A program made the translations under genes and the position numbers. The notes below the pieces were generated by a model. The model was not told the DNA's origin. It saw nothing but the letters and a program-made list of their open reading frames with translations, and did not search any database. Positions 1-6,659 of a stretch of DNA of 14,534 bases are shown one piece after another. Every line of letters begins with the position of its first letter. The first letter of the stretch is position 1. Origin of the DNA: W0P28-013 sp963593685 (GTDB lineage Bacteria > Bacteroidota > Bacteroidia > Bacteroidales > Paludibacteraceae); NCBI GenBank assembly GCA_963593685.1, contig CAVBBP010000059.1:1-14534 (forward strand). Direction: 5' to 3'.

Positions 1-46
1 TTGAGCAATGCCGAGCGGAGAAAAAATCTTTGCGAAGCAAAAAACA

Positions 47-120
47 ACCAGAAACTAGAAATCAGAAATAACCGATCAACCAATCAACCAATCAACCAAT
101 CAACCAATCAACCAAAAAAA
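47..120. repeat. Tandem 8-bp repeat leader before murF
   Basis: Five 8-bp units run from 74 to 113: one GATCAACC, then four AATCAACC. A run of seven A follows and abuts the murF ATG. Before them, 47-70 is a degenerate CCAGAAACTAGAAATCAGAAA-type stretch. The same two modules recur at 1986-2108 and 10897-10930, each time just upstream of a gene. The reading frame stays open through the repeat, which lengthens the murF frame artificially. It may be a slippage-prone untranslated leader; no function is demonstrable. Confidence 0.85.
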
Positions 121-1413
121 ATGCTCTCATTATCAGAACTTTATAAGATTTTTCAATTGCATCCGCAGGTTACGACCGACAGTCGTGTTTGCCCCGAAGG
201 GTCGATTTTTTTTGCGTTGAAGGGCGCATCGTTCGATGGCAACCGCTTTGCGCAGGCGGCTCTCGACAAGGGGTGCGCCTATGCGGTGGTCGATGAGGCG
301 GAATTTGCAACCAACGAACGCACGCTGCTGGTCGAAAATGTGCTGCAAACGCAGCAACAGTTGGCGCGTCTGCACCGCGAAAAATTGGGCATTCCCGTGG
401 TGGGAATCACGGGTACCAACGGCAAAACTACAACTAAAGAACTGGTGGCGGCTGTGCTTGGCGAAAAATTCAATGTGCATTACACGCAGGGCAACCTGAA
501 CAACCATATCGGTGTGCCGCTCACGCTGCTCGGTTTGACTAAAAAACACACCGTGGCGGTGGTGGAGATGGGCGCCAATCACCCTGGCGAAATTGCTGAT
601 TTAGTGGAACTTGTGCGTCCCGATTGTGGCCTGATAACCAATGTGGGCAAGGCGCACCTCGAGGGTTTTGGCTCGCTCGAAGGCGTGCTGCAGACCAAAG
701 GCGCACTCTACGACTATCTGCGAGCGCACGGCGGTTGTGCTTTTATCAATGCCAAAAATGAACTGCTCAAAAGCATTGCGCACGGACTGTCGCTCACCTC
801 GTATGCGCTCGATGCCGATGCCGATGTGCAGGGCAGCGTGGTCGATTGTTCGCCGTTTGTAACGCTCCGTTGGCAGCGCAAGGGCGGCGATGCGCACACC
901 GTGAAAACGCATTTTGTGGGCATTTACAACGCCGAAAATATGTTGGCGGCCGCTACTGTCGGGCTGCATTTTGGCGTGGACGAACTGGCCATTTGCCATG
1001 CGCTCGAAAGTTATCTGCCGCAAAACAACCGCTCGCAGTTTGTCGAAACGGCGCACAACCGCTTGGTGGTCGATGCCTACAACGCCAACCCCACCAGCAT
1101 GATGGCTGCGCTCGAAAATTTTGCTGCCATGCAGTTGCCGCACAAGGTGGCTATTTTGGGCGATATGCTCGAACTTGGCGCACAAAGCCGCGACGAACAC
1201 CGCAAAATTGCCGATTATCTTGCCAATGCCGATTTTGAGCAGATTTTTTTGGTCGGCACGCAATTTGCACAGGTTTCAGAAAAGAGGTTTCAGATTTTTG
1301 AAAATGTCGATAAATTGAGCGCGCATTTGCAGCGTAATCCGCTGATTGACAAGACGATACTCGTCAAAGGCTCGAACGGCATTCATCTTACTAAACTTTT
1401 GCCGCTGTTGTGA
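121..1413 (+). CDS. murF: UDP-N-acetylmuramoyl-tripeptide--D-alanyl-D-alanine ligase (MurF)
   Basis: MurF is the cytoplasmic ATP-dependent ligase that adds D-Ala-D-Ala to UDP-MurNAc-tripeptide, the last soluble step of peptidoglycan precursor synthesis. The 430-residue product shows the Mur ligase layout. The N-terminal substrate domain has TTDSR at residues 18-22 followed by GSIFFALKG. The ATP P-loop GTNGKTTT lies at 98-105. The MurF-typical DAYNANPTS begins at residue 318 and leads into the C-terminal domain, which ends with a VKGSNGIHL motif. Length fits the family (about 430-460). I chose ATG 121 because the open frame upstream encodes only low-complexity repeat, and MLSLSELYKIF is a normal MurF beginning. 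The stop overlaps the next gene's GTG by 4 bp (GTGA), suggesting translational coupling. No promoter is visible in the short upstream part. Confidence 0.96.
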   Translation: MLSLSELYKIFQLHPQVTTDSRVCPEGSIFFALKGASFDGNRFAQAALDKGCAYAVVDEAEFATNERTLLVENVLQTQQQLARLHREKLGIPVVGITGTNGKTTTKELVAAVLGEKFNVHYTQGNLNNHIGVPLTLLGLTKKHTVAVVEMGANHPGEIADLVELVRPDCGLITNVGKAHLEGFGSLEGVLQTKGALYDYLRAHGGCAFINAKNELLKSIAHGLSLTSYALDADADVQGSVVDCSPFVTLRWQRKGGDAHTVKTHFVGIYNAENMLAAATVGLHFGVDELAICHALESYLPQNNRSQFVETAHNRLVVDAYNANPTSMMAALENFAAMQLPHKVAILGDMLELGAQSRDEHRKIADYLANADFEQIFLVGTQFAQVSEKRFQIFENVDKLSAHLQRNPLIDKTILVKGSNGIHLTKLLPLL

Positions 1414-1856
1414 AAACGACTCGTTACATAGTGCTGTTGTTGGTGGCGTTGTCGGTCGGTTGCAAAAATCAGACGACTACCTCCATTCCATCGACGAAAG
1501 TGGATTTCAAGTTCAACATTCTGACCGATGCGCCACAACTGAATGCGAATGGCGGCGTGGCTACATTTATCAAACCGAAATACGCGAACCAGTACTTGGG
1601 TTACGGCGGCGTGGTGGTTTTTCGCAACTTCGAAGGCTCGTCGTTTTCGGCGTTCGATTTGACTTGCCCCAACGAGGTCGATCCGCAGGTGCGTCTCAAT
1701 GTCGATAGCATTCCCGGCGAAGCCATTTGCCCCCAGTGCGGTGCCGTATTCGACATCGCCTACAGCCGCGGCTATCCCATCGCAGGCAACTGCAAAAGTC
1801 CCATGCGCCAATACAGCCTCACCGTTTCGGGCTACGAAGTGCATGTGTATAATTAG
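1410..1856 (+). CDS. Rieske-like lipoprotein lacking histidine ligands
   Basis: A 148-residue protein, predicted to be exported and lipidated: residues 1-17 form a short basic and hydrophobic signal, followed by Cys18 in an LSVGC lipobox. The rest resembles the small Rieske-fold lipoproteins common in Bacteroidota: a GYGGVVVF strand (64-71), FDLTCPNE (82-89), ICPQCGAVFD (106-115) and a closing G-rich loop. A canonical Rieske centre uses CxH and CxxH; here the corresponding motifs read C86-P-N and C107-P-Q-C110, so neither histidine is present. A fourth mature-region cysteine is C128. Binding of a [2Fe-2S] cluster is therefore doubtful. A disulfide or other metal site, or a purely structural role, is possible. 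It starts at GTG within the murF stop (4-bp overlap), so it is probably co-transcribed. The TAG stop is also the first base triplet of a dispersed repeat element. Confidence 0.85.
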   Translation: MKTTRYIVLLLVALSVGCKNQTTTSIPSTKVDFKFNILTDAPQLNANGGVATFIKPKYANQYLGYGGVVVFRNFEGSSFSAFDLTCPNEVDPQVRLNVDSIPGEAICPQCGAVFDIAYSRGYPIAGNCKSPMRQYSLTVSGYEVHVYN

Positions 1857-1930
1857 TAGCAAGACGAGTTAGGAGTGAGGAATGAGGAATGAGGAGTGAG
1901 GAGTTTTTTAGTGAGAAGTGAGAACTTTGA

Positions 1931-1989
1931 CGAAGACTAAGACCAAAGGCTTTTCCCTTTTGGGGAAAATGGGAAAAGAGGCCACAACC
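1931..1989. repeat. Alternative-hairpin repeat, copy A
   Basis: The arm TTTTCCC (1951-1957) can pair with GGGAAAA just downstream (1963-1969). A slightly longer arm, CTTTTCCC (1950-1957), can instead pair with GGGAAAAG (1971-1978). The two hairpins exclude each other. Copy B at 6382-6437 has the same layout with matched base changes. Shared flanks are CGAAGAC on the left and GGC(C/T)AC(A/G)ACC on the right. It could be an RNA-level switch or terminator-like element, or a REP-type repeat. Confidence 0.7.
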
Positions 1990-2076
1990 AGAAACCAGAA
2001 ATAAAAAATTGCCCCACAGGCCATCACCAATGCATTAAACTTTTCAACTTATCAACTCATCAACTTTTCAACGACC

Positions 2077-2108
2077 GATCAACCAATCAACTGATCAACC
2101 GATCAACC
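2077..2108. repeat. Tandem GATCAACC-type 8-bp repeat
   Basis: Four consecutive 8-bp units (GATCAACC, AATCAACT, GATCAACC, GATCAACC) are followed by an A-run. This is the same module and order as in the murF leader at 74-120. Here it lies about 75 bases upstream of the aminotransferase start rather than touching it. Confidence 0.85.
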
Positions 2109-2182
2109 AAAAAAGAACCCGCGCGCAGCGCGAAAAACGAACTTGATGCAAATAATTTTAATTCTTAATTCAATAATAAGGA

Positions 2183-3385
2183 ATGCCAACACCTTCGCAA
2201 CGCGGCTTGCTGATGCCGCAATCGCCAATTCGTAAACTTGCGCCGCTGGCCGACAAAGCCAAAGCACGCGGCGTGAAAGTGTATCATCTCAACATCGGGC
2301 AGCCCGACCTGAAAACGCCACAAATCGGCCTCGATGCGCTGAAACATATCGACCGCACGGTGCTAGAATACAGCCCCAGCGACGGTTTCAAAAGTCTGCG
2401 CATGAAGATGCTGAACTACTACAGCCGCTTCAATATCGATGTCAGCGTCGATGATATCATCGTAACGGCTGGCGGCTCGGAGGCGGTGCAGTTTGCGTTT
2501 ATGAGTTGCCTCGACCCCGGCGACGAAATCATTGTGCCAGAGCCCGCCTACGCCAACTATACGGCGTTTGCCATTGCTGCTGGTGCCGTGGTAAAACCCG
2601 TTGTTTCGTCTATCGAAGAGGGTTTTGCGCTGCCGCCTGTGTCGGAGTTCGAAAAACTGATAACACCCAAAACCAAAGGCATTCTCATCTGCAATCCCAA
2701 CAACCCGACGGGCTACCTCTACACGCGCAAGGAGATGAATCAGATTCGCGATTTGGTAAAAAAATACGACCTCTACCTCTTTTCCGACGAGGTTTACCGC
2801 GAATTTTGCTACACGGGCGCGCCGTACATTTCGGCATTTCACTTGGACGGCATCGAAAATAATGTTATTCTAATCGATTCAGTATCAAAGCGTTATAGCG
2901 AATGCGGCATTCGTATCGGTGCTTTGGTGTGCAAAAACAAGACGGTGCACGAGAGCGTCATCAAGTTTTGTCAAGCGCGCCTCAGTCCGCCATTGCTCGG
3001 GCAGATTGTGGCGGAAGCATCGATGGATACGCCGCACGAATATCTCGAAGAGATGTACAGCGAATATGTGGAACGCCGCAAATTCCTTATCGACGGTCTG
3101 AACCGCATTCCGGGCGTCTATTCGCCAATTCCGATGGGCGCGTTCTACACCGTGGCCAAACTGCCCATCGACGACAGCGACAAGTTTTGCGCGTGGCTGC
3201 TCTCCGATTTCGACTACGACGGCCAAACCGTGATGATGGCACCTGCTTCGGGCTTCTATACCTCCGATGAATACGGCCGCAACGAGGTGCGCATCGCCTA
3301 TGTACTCGAAAAAGAGGAACTGCGCAAAGCCCTGCTCGTGCTGCAAAAAGCCTTGGAAGTTTACCCCGGGAGAATTGATAATTGA
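2183..3385 (+). CDS. Class I/II PLP-dependent aminotransferase
   Basis: A 400-residue fold-type-I aminotransferase, close in length and sequence to the proteins usually labelled aspartate or aromatic aminotransferase in Bacteroidota. It would move an amino group between an amino acid and a 2-oxoacid using pyridoxal phosphate in the cytoplasm. Visible signatures are: LNIGQPD (36-42) near the substrate; TAGGSEAVQFA (95-105) at the phosphate-binding helix; NPNNPTG (171-177); SDEVYREF (201-208), with the cofactor-contacting Asp202 and Tyr205; SVSKRYSECGIRIG (233-246), with the Schiff-base lysine Lys236 and phosphate-binding Arg244; and NEVRIAY near the C-terminus, with the likely carboxylate-binding arginine. 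The ATG at 2183 gives the usual N-terminus (QRG...MPxSPIRKL) and follows AAGGA at 5-6 bases. The exact substrate cannot be read from sequence. It stands alone between two repeat-rich spacers. Confidence 0.93.
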   Translation: MPTPSQRGLLMPQSPIRKLAPLADKAKARGVKVYHLNIGQPDLKTPQIGLDALKHIDRTVLEYSPSDGFKSLRMKMLNYYSRFNIDVSVDDIIVTAGGSEAVQFAFMSCLDPGDEIIVPEPAYANYTAFAIAAGAVVKPVVSSIEEGFALPPVSEFEKLITPKTKGILICNPNNPTGYLYTRKEMNQIRDLVKKYDLYLFSDEVYREFCYTGAPYISAFHLDGIENNVILIDSVSKRYSECGIRIGALVCKNKTVHESVIKFCQARLSPPLLGQIVAEASMDTPHEYLEEMYSEYVERRKFLIDGLNRIPGVYSPIPMGAFYTVAKLPIDDSDKFCAWLLSDFDYDGQTVMMAPASGFYTSDEYGRNEVRIAYVLEKEELRKALLVLQKALEVYPGRIDN

Positions 3386-3550
3386 GAATGAGAGGTTAGA
3401 GGTTAGAGGTTATAGAATAAAGAATAAAGAGTAAAGACAAAAGACTTTTTTAATTATCCAATTACCTAATTTCCAATTACTTAATTATTTGAAAATTGCA
3501 GCGTTTCGGCTACCGCAATTTGAAATTTAAATTCTGAAATTTAGTTCGCT
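3386..3550. other. Short repeat-rich spacer before hflX
   Basis: It contains GAGGTTA repeated three times (about 3392-3412), AATAAAGA-type repeats, a TAATTATCCAATTACC-type AT-rich stretch and the dispersed repeat at 3487-3528. No gene and no convincing promoter were found. Transcription of hflX may start inside this AT-rich region. Confidence 0.7.
3487..3528 (-). repeat. Dispersed ~42-bp repeat, inverted relative to 10830-10872
   Basis: The reverse complement aligns with 10830-10872 over about 42 bases with roughly five differences, by hand alignment. The core on the minus strand reads TTTCAAATTG-CGGTAGCCG-AAACGC, with the small palindrome CGG-TAG-CCG at its centre. Finding one unit in both orientations in two spacers indicates a mobile or duplicated REP-like element rather than chance low complexity. 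Confidence 0.75.
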
Positions 3551-4771
3551 TTGGAAAAACGAGAAACTGAAATATACGCCGAAAATGCGATTTTGGTCGG
3601 CTTGATAACGCCGCAACAGAACGAGGAACGCTCGAAAGAGTATCTCGACGAACTGGCTTTTTTGGCCGAAACGGCTGGTGCACTGCCCGTGAAACGCTTT
3701 GTGCAGCGGCTCGATTATCCCAATTCACGCACTTTTGTGGGGCAGGGCAAACTGGACGAAATCCGCGCGTTTGCCACCGAACACGAAGAGGTGGGCATGG
3801 TCATTTTCGACGACGAACTGTCGCCGCTGCAACTGCGCAACATCGAAAAAGAGTTGCGGCTGAAAATTCTCGACCGCACCAGCCTCATTCTCGATATTTT
3901 TGCCAAACGCGCACAGACGGCACACGCCAAAACGCAGGTGGAACTGGCGCAGTGTCAATACATGCTGCCGCGCCTCACACGCCTGTGGACGCACCTCGAA
4001 CGTCAGCGAGGCGGCATTGGTATGCGTGGCCCTGGCGAAACGCAAATAGAGACTGACCGCCGCATTATTTTGAACAAAATCTCGCTGCTCAAACAGCAGT
4101 TGGCCGCTATCGATCGACAAAAAGCCGTGCAACGCAAAAACCGCGGTAAAATGGTGCGCGTGGCGCTGGTCGGCTACACCAATGTGGGCAAATCGACGCT
4201 GATGAACCTGCTGAGCAAAAGCGATGTTTTTGCCGAAAACAAACTCTTTGCTACGCTCGACACCACCGTACGCAAAGTTATCATCGACAACCTGCCGTTT
4301 CTGCTCACCGATACGGTCGGATTCATACGCAAACTGCCCACAAATCTTATCGAGTCGTTCAAATCGACGCTCGACGAGGTGCGCGAGGCCGACCTGCTGG
4401 TGCATATTGTCGATATTTCGCACCCGAATTTCGAGGAGCAGTACGAAGTGGTGAACGCCACGCTGGCCGAAATCACCAAAGAACAAAAGCCTACCATTCT
4501 GGTTTTCAACAAGATAGATGCGTTTACCTACACGCCGCAAGAGGTCGACGACCTTGGCGCAAAACGCCGCGAAAACTACAGTCTCGACGAGTTGCAGCAC
4601 ATGTGGATGGCCAAGTTGGGCAACGACTGCATATTCATTTCGGCGCAGCGCAAAGAGAATATCGACGCGCTGAAACGCCTGCTCTACGACCGCGTGAAGC
4701 AGATTCATGTAACGCGCTTTCCGTACAACGATTTTCTGTTCGACAAATACGACGACACCAATTCTGAATGA
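3551..4771 (+). CDS. hflX: Ribosome-associated GTPase HflX
   Basis: HflX is a GTPase that binds the large ribosomal subunit and, in studied bacteria, splits or rescues stalled ribosomes. The 406-residue product has the HflX N-terminal domain (AILVGLITP at the start), then the family hallmark RQRGGIGMRGPGETQIETDRR just before the G domain. The G domain has G1 GYTNVGKST (208-216), G3 DTVG (254-257), G4 NKID (320-323) and G5-like SAQ (364-366). Length is normal (E. coli about 426). The TTG at 3551 is chosen because a TAG stop lies in frame only 7-9 bases upstream and no ATG occurs before residue 80 or so, well inside the conserved domain; the resulting N-terminus matches the family. The stop overlaps the DUF3078 gene start by 4 bp (ATGA). 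Confidence 0.95.
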   Translation: MEKRETEIYAENAILVGLITPQQNEERSKEYLDELAFLAETAGALPVKRFVQRLDYPNSRTFVGQGKLDEIRAFATEHEEVGMVIFDDELSPLQLRNIEKELRLKILDRTSLILDIFAKRAQTAHAKTQVELAQCQYMLPRLTRLWTHLERQRGGIGMRGPGETQIETDRRIILNKISLLKQQLAAIDRQKAVQRKNRGKMVRVALVGYTNVGKSTLMNLLSKSDVFAENKLFATLDTTVRKVIIDNLPFLLTDTVGFIRKLPTNLIESFKSTLDEVREADLLVHIVDISHPNFEEQYEVVNATLAEITKEQKPTILVFNKIDAFTYTPQEVDDLGAKRRENYSLDELQHMWMAKLGNDCIFISAQRKENIDALKRLLYDRVKQIHVTRFPYNDFLFDKYDDTNSE

Positions 4772-6264
4772 AATTTTTGGGCTTGACAACGGCTTTTTTG
4801 CTGTCGGCGGTCGCACTTTTTGCGCAGGCAACCGACACCATTCCTACCGTGAGCGATGCCGAACTCGATGCGTGGCTCGAGCAATATGCCGTGGTCGATT
4901 CTCTGCCCGATGGCGTTCCCGAAAACGATACGCTTGCCGCAGAATCCGTGCCAGCAGATTCGTTGCAACCGATTGCTGATCAAGAAGATACGCTACAAAT
5001 CGCCGTTGCAAATCTCGATACGATTCCGACGGTTGTCGCTCACGAAGATACGCTGCAAATTGCTGTCAATCAGGCAGATTTGTTGCCTGTCGTTGCCGCA
5101 AATTCTGATTCGCTGGAATTTCTGCCCGATACGCTTGTTGTGCCGTTGATTAGTGCCGACGAATTGGCCGAAATTCGCAAAAATGCCGCCCAGCGAGCGC
5201 AGAGCAATCCGCTTTTTATGGACGAATGGGTGGCGGTGCATCGTTCCGAGCCGACCGACGCGGTGCGCCGTCTGCGTCATCGGGCGCAAAGCGAGGCGTT
5301 CCGTGCCAATCCCGATGCGTTTGCCTACCACGAATCGCAACTGCCAAACATCGACGAAATCCGCCGCCGCCGCACAAAAAACAGTCAGGACAGGGTGAAT
5401 GTGGTGGCTGTGCCGACCGTCAAAATCGACAAATTGGCGAAACTGAAACCCAACAAATCGCCGTGGGAGTATGGCGGCGATGTGCAGATACAATTTTCGC
5501 AAAACTACTATTCGAGCAACTGGTACACGGGCGGCGAAAGCAGCATGGCGGCCTACTTTTTCTTCAAAGGGAAAGTCAATTATACATCGGATAAAATACA
5601 GTGGGACAATCAGTTAGACATGAAATTTAGTTTCAACACCGCCGCCTCCGACACTCTGCGCACTTTCCGCACCAACGATGACCTTGTGAAACTGACTTCG
5701 AAACTGGGCATTCGCGCCTTCAAAAGCCAAATGTGGTTCTATTCCGCCGATTTCGAACTCTCCACGCCGCTTTTCAACACCTACATCAAAAATTCCTACG
5801 AACGCGTTACAGGGCCATTTTCGCCGCTGCGCCTCAGTCTGTCGGCCGGTTTCGATTTCAAATACAAAAAAGAGTTGTCGGTGCAGTTGCTGCCGATTTC
5901 GTACAAAATGCTGCATGTGGCCGACACCACCCACCGCAACGGCGTGAGCGAGAGCATTGCCGACAAACAGGGCATTCCCGCAGGGCAAAAGACCAAACAC
6001 GACCTTGGCAGCAAAATCAAGGTAAAGTGGGAACACAGTTTCATGCGCGAGATAAAACTCGAAACCACTTTTTCGTTTTACACCAATTACAAGGGCATCG
6101 AAGCCGACTGGGAAATCATCGGCAACTTCATCATCAACCGCTTTTTGTCGGCGCGTGTGTCGCTCAATCCGCGCTACGACTCCACCATCACGCTCCCCGA
6201 CGGCAAAGACCCACGCCTACAATTCAAAGAGTTAGTCAGCGTCGGCTTCCGCTACAAGTTTTGA
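4768..6264 (+). CDS. DUF3078 outer-membrane protein with N-terminal decapeptide repeat
   Basis: A 498-residue predicted exported protein. Residues 1-20 are a signal peptide (MKFLGLTTAFLLSAVALFAQ). Residues 44-123 are an acidic, low-complexity linker in which D-(T/S/L)-(L/I) recurs every ten residues. Residues about 160-230 are basic and rich in Arg. From about 235 the protein matches DUF3078, with NYYSSNWYTGGESS (246-259) as the recognisable signature, followed by alternating strands (YFFFKGKVNY, WDNQLDMKFSF, LSLSAGFDFKY, SVQLLPISYKM, KLETTFSFYTNY). It ends in Phe in GFRYKF, typical of an outer-membrane beta-barrel recognised by BAM. The family is confined largely to Bacteroidota and has no established function that I know of. 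It is translationally coupled to hflX by ATGA, although the two products act in different compartments. The spacer that follows carries REP-like hairpins. Confidence 0.85.
   Translation: MKFLGLTTAFLLSAVALFAQATDTIPTVSDAELDAWLEQYAVVDSLPDGVPENDTLAAESVPADSLQPIADQEDTLQIAVANLDTIPTVVAHEDTLQIAVNQADLLPVVAANSDSLEFLPDTLVVPLISADELAEIRKNAAQRAQSNPLFMDEWVAVHRSEPTDAVRRLRHRAQSEAFRANPDAFAYHESQLPNIDEIRRRRTKNSQDRVNVVAVPTVKIDKLAKLKPNKSPWEYGGDVQIQFSQNYYSSNWYTGGESSMAAYFFFKGKVNYTSDKIQWDNQLDMKFSFNTAASDTLRTFRTNDDLVKLTSKLGIRAFKSQMWFYSADFELSTPLFNTYIKNSYERVTGPFSPLRLSLSAGFDFKYKKELSVQLLPISYKMLHVADTTHRNGVSESIADKQGIPAGQKTKHDLGSKIKVKWEHSFMREIKLETTFSFYTNYKGIEADWEIIGNFIINRFLSARVSLNPRYDSTITLPDGKDPRLQFKELVSVGFRYKF
4897..5136 (+). 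repeat. 30-bp periodic coding repeat (8 decapeptides)
   Basis: Inside the DUF3078 gene, Asp falls at residues 44, 54, 64, 74, 84, 94, 104 and 114. Each is followed by Ser/Thr/Leu and then Leu/Ile. The unit EDTLQIAV occurs twice exactly 20 residues apart (73-80 and 93-100), so the DNA also has a 60-bp higher-order period. This points to expansion by duplication in a periplasmic linker. Confidence 0.85.
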
Positions 6265-6270
6265 ATTTTT

Positions 6271-6303
6271 TAGTCGCAAGATGTGAGTAGCAAGTCGCAA
6301 GAT
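6271..6303 (+). repeat. TAG-starting post-gene repeat
   Basis: This 33-bp element begins TAGTCGCAAGAT and contains GAGTAGCAAGT. It matches 10743-10775 with three mismatches. A shorter relative starts at 1854. All three lie directly after a gene. Two of them supply that gene's TAG stop; here it starts 6 bases after a TGA. Confidence 0.85.
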
Positions 6304-6306
6304 TTG

Positions 6307-6329
6307 TAGGGACGCACCGAGTGCGTCCG
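6307..6329. repeat. REP-like hairpin, left member of inverted pair
   Basis: GGACGCAC-CGA-GTGCGTCC forms an 8-bp stem with a 3-nt loop. The whole 23-bp element is the reverse complement of 6510-6532 with one mismatch, so the pair can also fold across about 180 bases. Confidence 0.85.
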
Positions 6330-6381
6330 AAAAGTTTATAGGTGAGAGGTTATCGTTTATAGACTAAGACAATGACTAAAA

Positions 6382-6437
6382 CGAAGACCAAAAGGCCTTT
6401 CCCCCTATCGGGGGAAACGGGAAAGGGGGCTACGACC
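6382..6437. repeat. Alternative-hairpin repeat, copy B
   Basis: TTTCCCCC (6398-6405) pairs perfectly with GGGGGAAA (6410-6417) around a TATC loop. Alternatively, CCTTTCCC (6396-6403) pairs with GGGAAAGG (6419-6426). Compared with copy A, the second stem position changes from T-A to C-G on both sides, so pairing is kept. Confidence 0.75.
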
Positions 6438-6509
6438 AAGACAATTTCAAATTTCAAATTAACAGGTTTATCAACTCTCCAAATAACCAAATCTGCAAAT
6501 CCACAGAAA

Positions 6510-6532
6510 CGGACGCACGCGGTGCGTCCCTA
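6510..6532. repeat. REP-like hairpin, right member of inverted pair
   Basis: GGACGCAC-GCG-GTGCGTCC is the same hairpin as 6307-6329 in opposite orientation, with one base different in the loop. The two bracket a 180-bp stretch that carries no gene. A MITE-like unit or a paired REP is a reasonable reading. Confidence 0.85.
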
Positions 6533-6591
6533 CTTTACACACTTTATACACTTTCCCACTTTATACACTTTTCACTTTACACACTTTCAAA
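6532..6591. repeat. Degenerate 8-10 bp tandem repeat (ACTTTAYAC)
   Basis: About seven units of ACTTTACAC, ACTTTATAC or ACTTTTC lie directly upstream of the glycosyltransferase promoter. Confidence 0.75.
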
Positions 6592-6602
6592 CTAATTAAG
6601 CG

Positions 6603-6634
6603 TTTGTCTTTTTGAATAAAAGGAGTTATTTTTG
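6603..6634 (+). promoter_or_regulatory. Bacteroidota-type promoter of the glycosyltransferase
   Basis: The -33 box TTTG (6603-6606), a 20-nt spacer and an exact -7 box TATTTTTG (6627-6634) fit the phylum's primary sigma consensus. Transcription would start near 6640, about 20 bases before ATG 6660. That rules out the upstream in-frame TTG at 6612, which lies inside the promoter. Confidence 0.8.
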
Positions 6635-6659
6635 CAAATTGTTTTATCCCCAAACGCTT

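Larger units (their letters stand above)
1857..2182. other. Repeat-rich spacer, no gene
   Basis: No coding sequence is supported in these 326 bases. They hold, in order: a TAGCAAGAC-type repeat continuing from the lipoprotein stop; a purine-rich GGAGTGAGGAATGAGG stretch (1871-1902); the alternative-hairpin element (1931-1989); a CAACTTATCAACTCATCAAC stretch; four 8-bp GATCAACC-type units (2077-2108); and a short GC-rich hairpin (CGCGC-GCA-GCGCG, about 2119-2131). The last 40 bases before the aminotransferase are AT-rich, but I could not place a confident TTTG/TANNTTTG promoter. Confidence 0.8.
6265..6602. other. Repeat-packed spacer, no gene
   Basis: About 340 bases with no supported gene. 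Contents in order: a TAG-starting repeat (6271-6303); a REP-like hairpin (6307-6329); the alternative-hairpin element copy B (6382-6437); a TTTCAAATTTCAAATT stretch (about 6444-6460); a second REP-like hairpin in inverted orientation (6510-6532); and a run of ACTTTATAC/ACTTTACAC units (6532-6591). The glycosyltransferase promoter begins immediately after. A short open frame from 6372 is built from these repeats and is not a gene. Confidence 0.8.

Noticed and set aside
74..113. Possible CRISPR array (regular repeats)
   Set aside because: Units are 8 bp and directly contiguous with no spacers; this is a simple tandem repeat.
1..120. N-terminal extension of MurF from the window edge
   Set aside because: The frame is open, but it encodes only repeat-derived Asn/Gln/Pro/Ser residues; the Mur ligase fold begins at ATG 121.
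3725..4831. 368-residue open frame on the minus strand opposite hflX
   Set aside because: It lies wholly antisense to a clear GTPase gene; its composition reflects codon bias of the sense gene and it shows no domain motif.
6372..6599. 75-residue open frame in the spacer
   Set aside because: It is composed of the hairpin and tandem repeats found in other spacers; there is no protein-like signature.
6612..6659. TTG start for the glycosyltransferase
   Set aside because: The TTG falls between the -33 and -7 boxes of a consensus promoter, so it would not be on the transcript.
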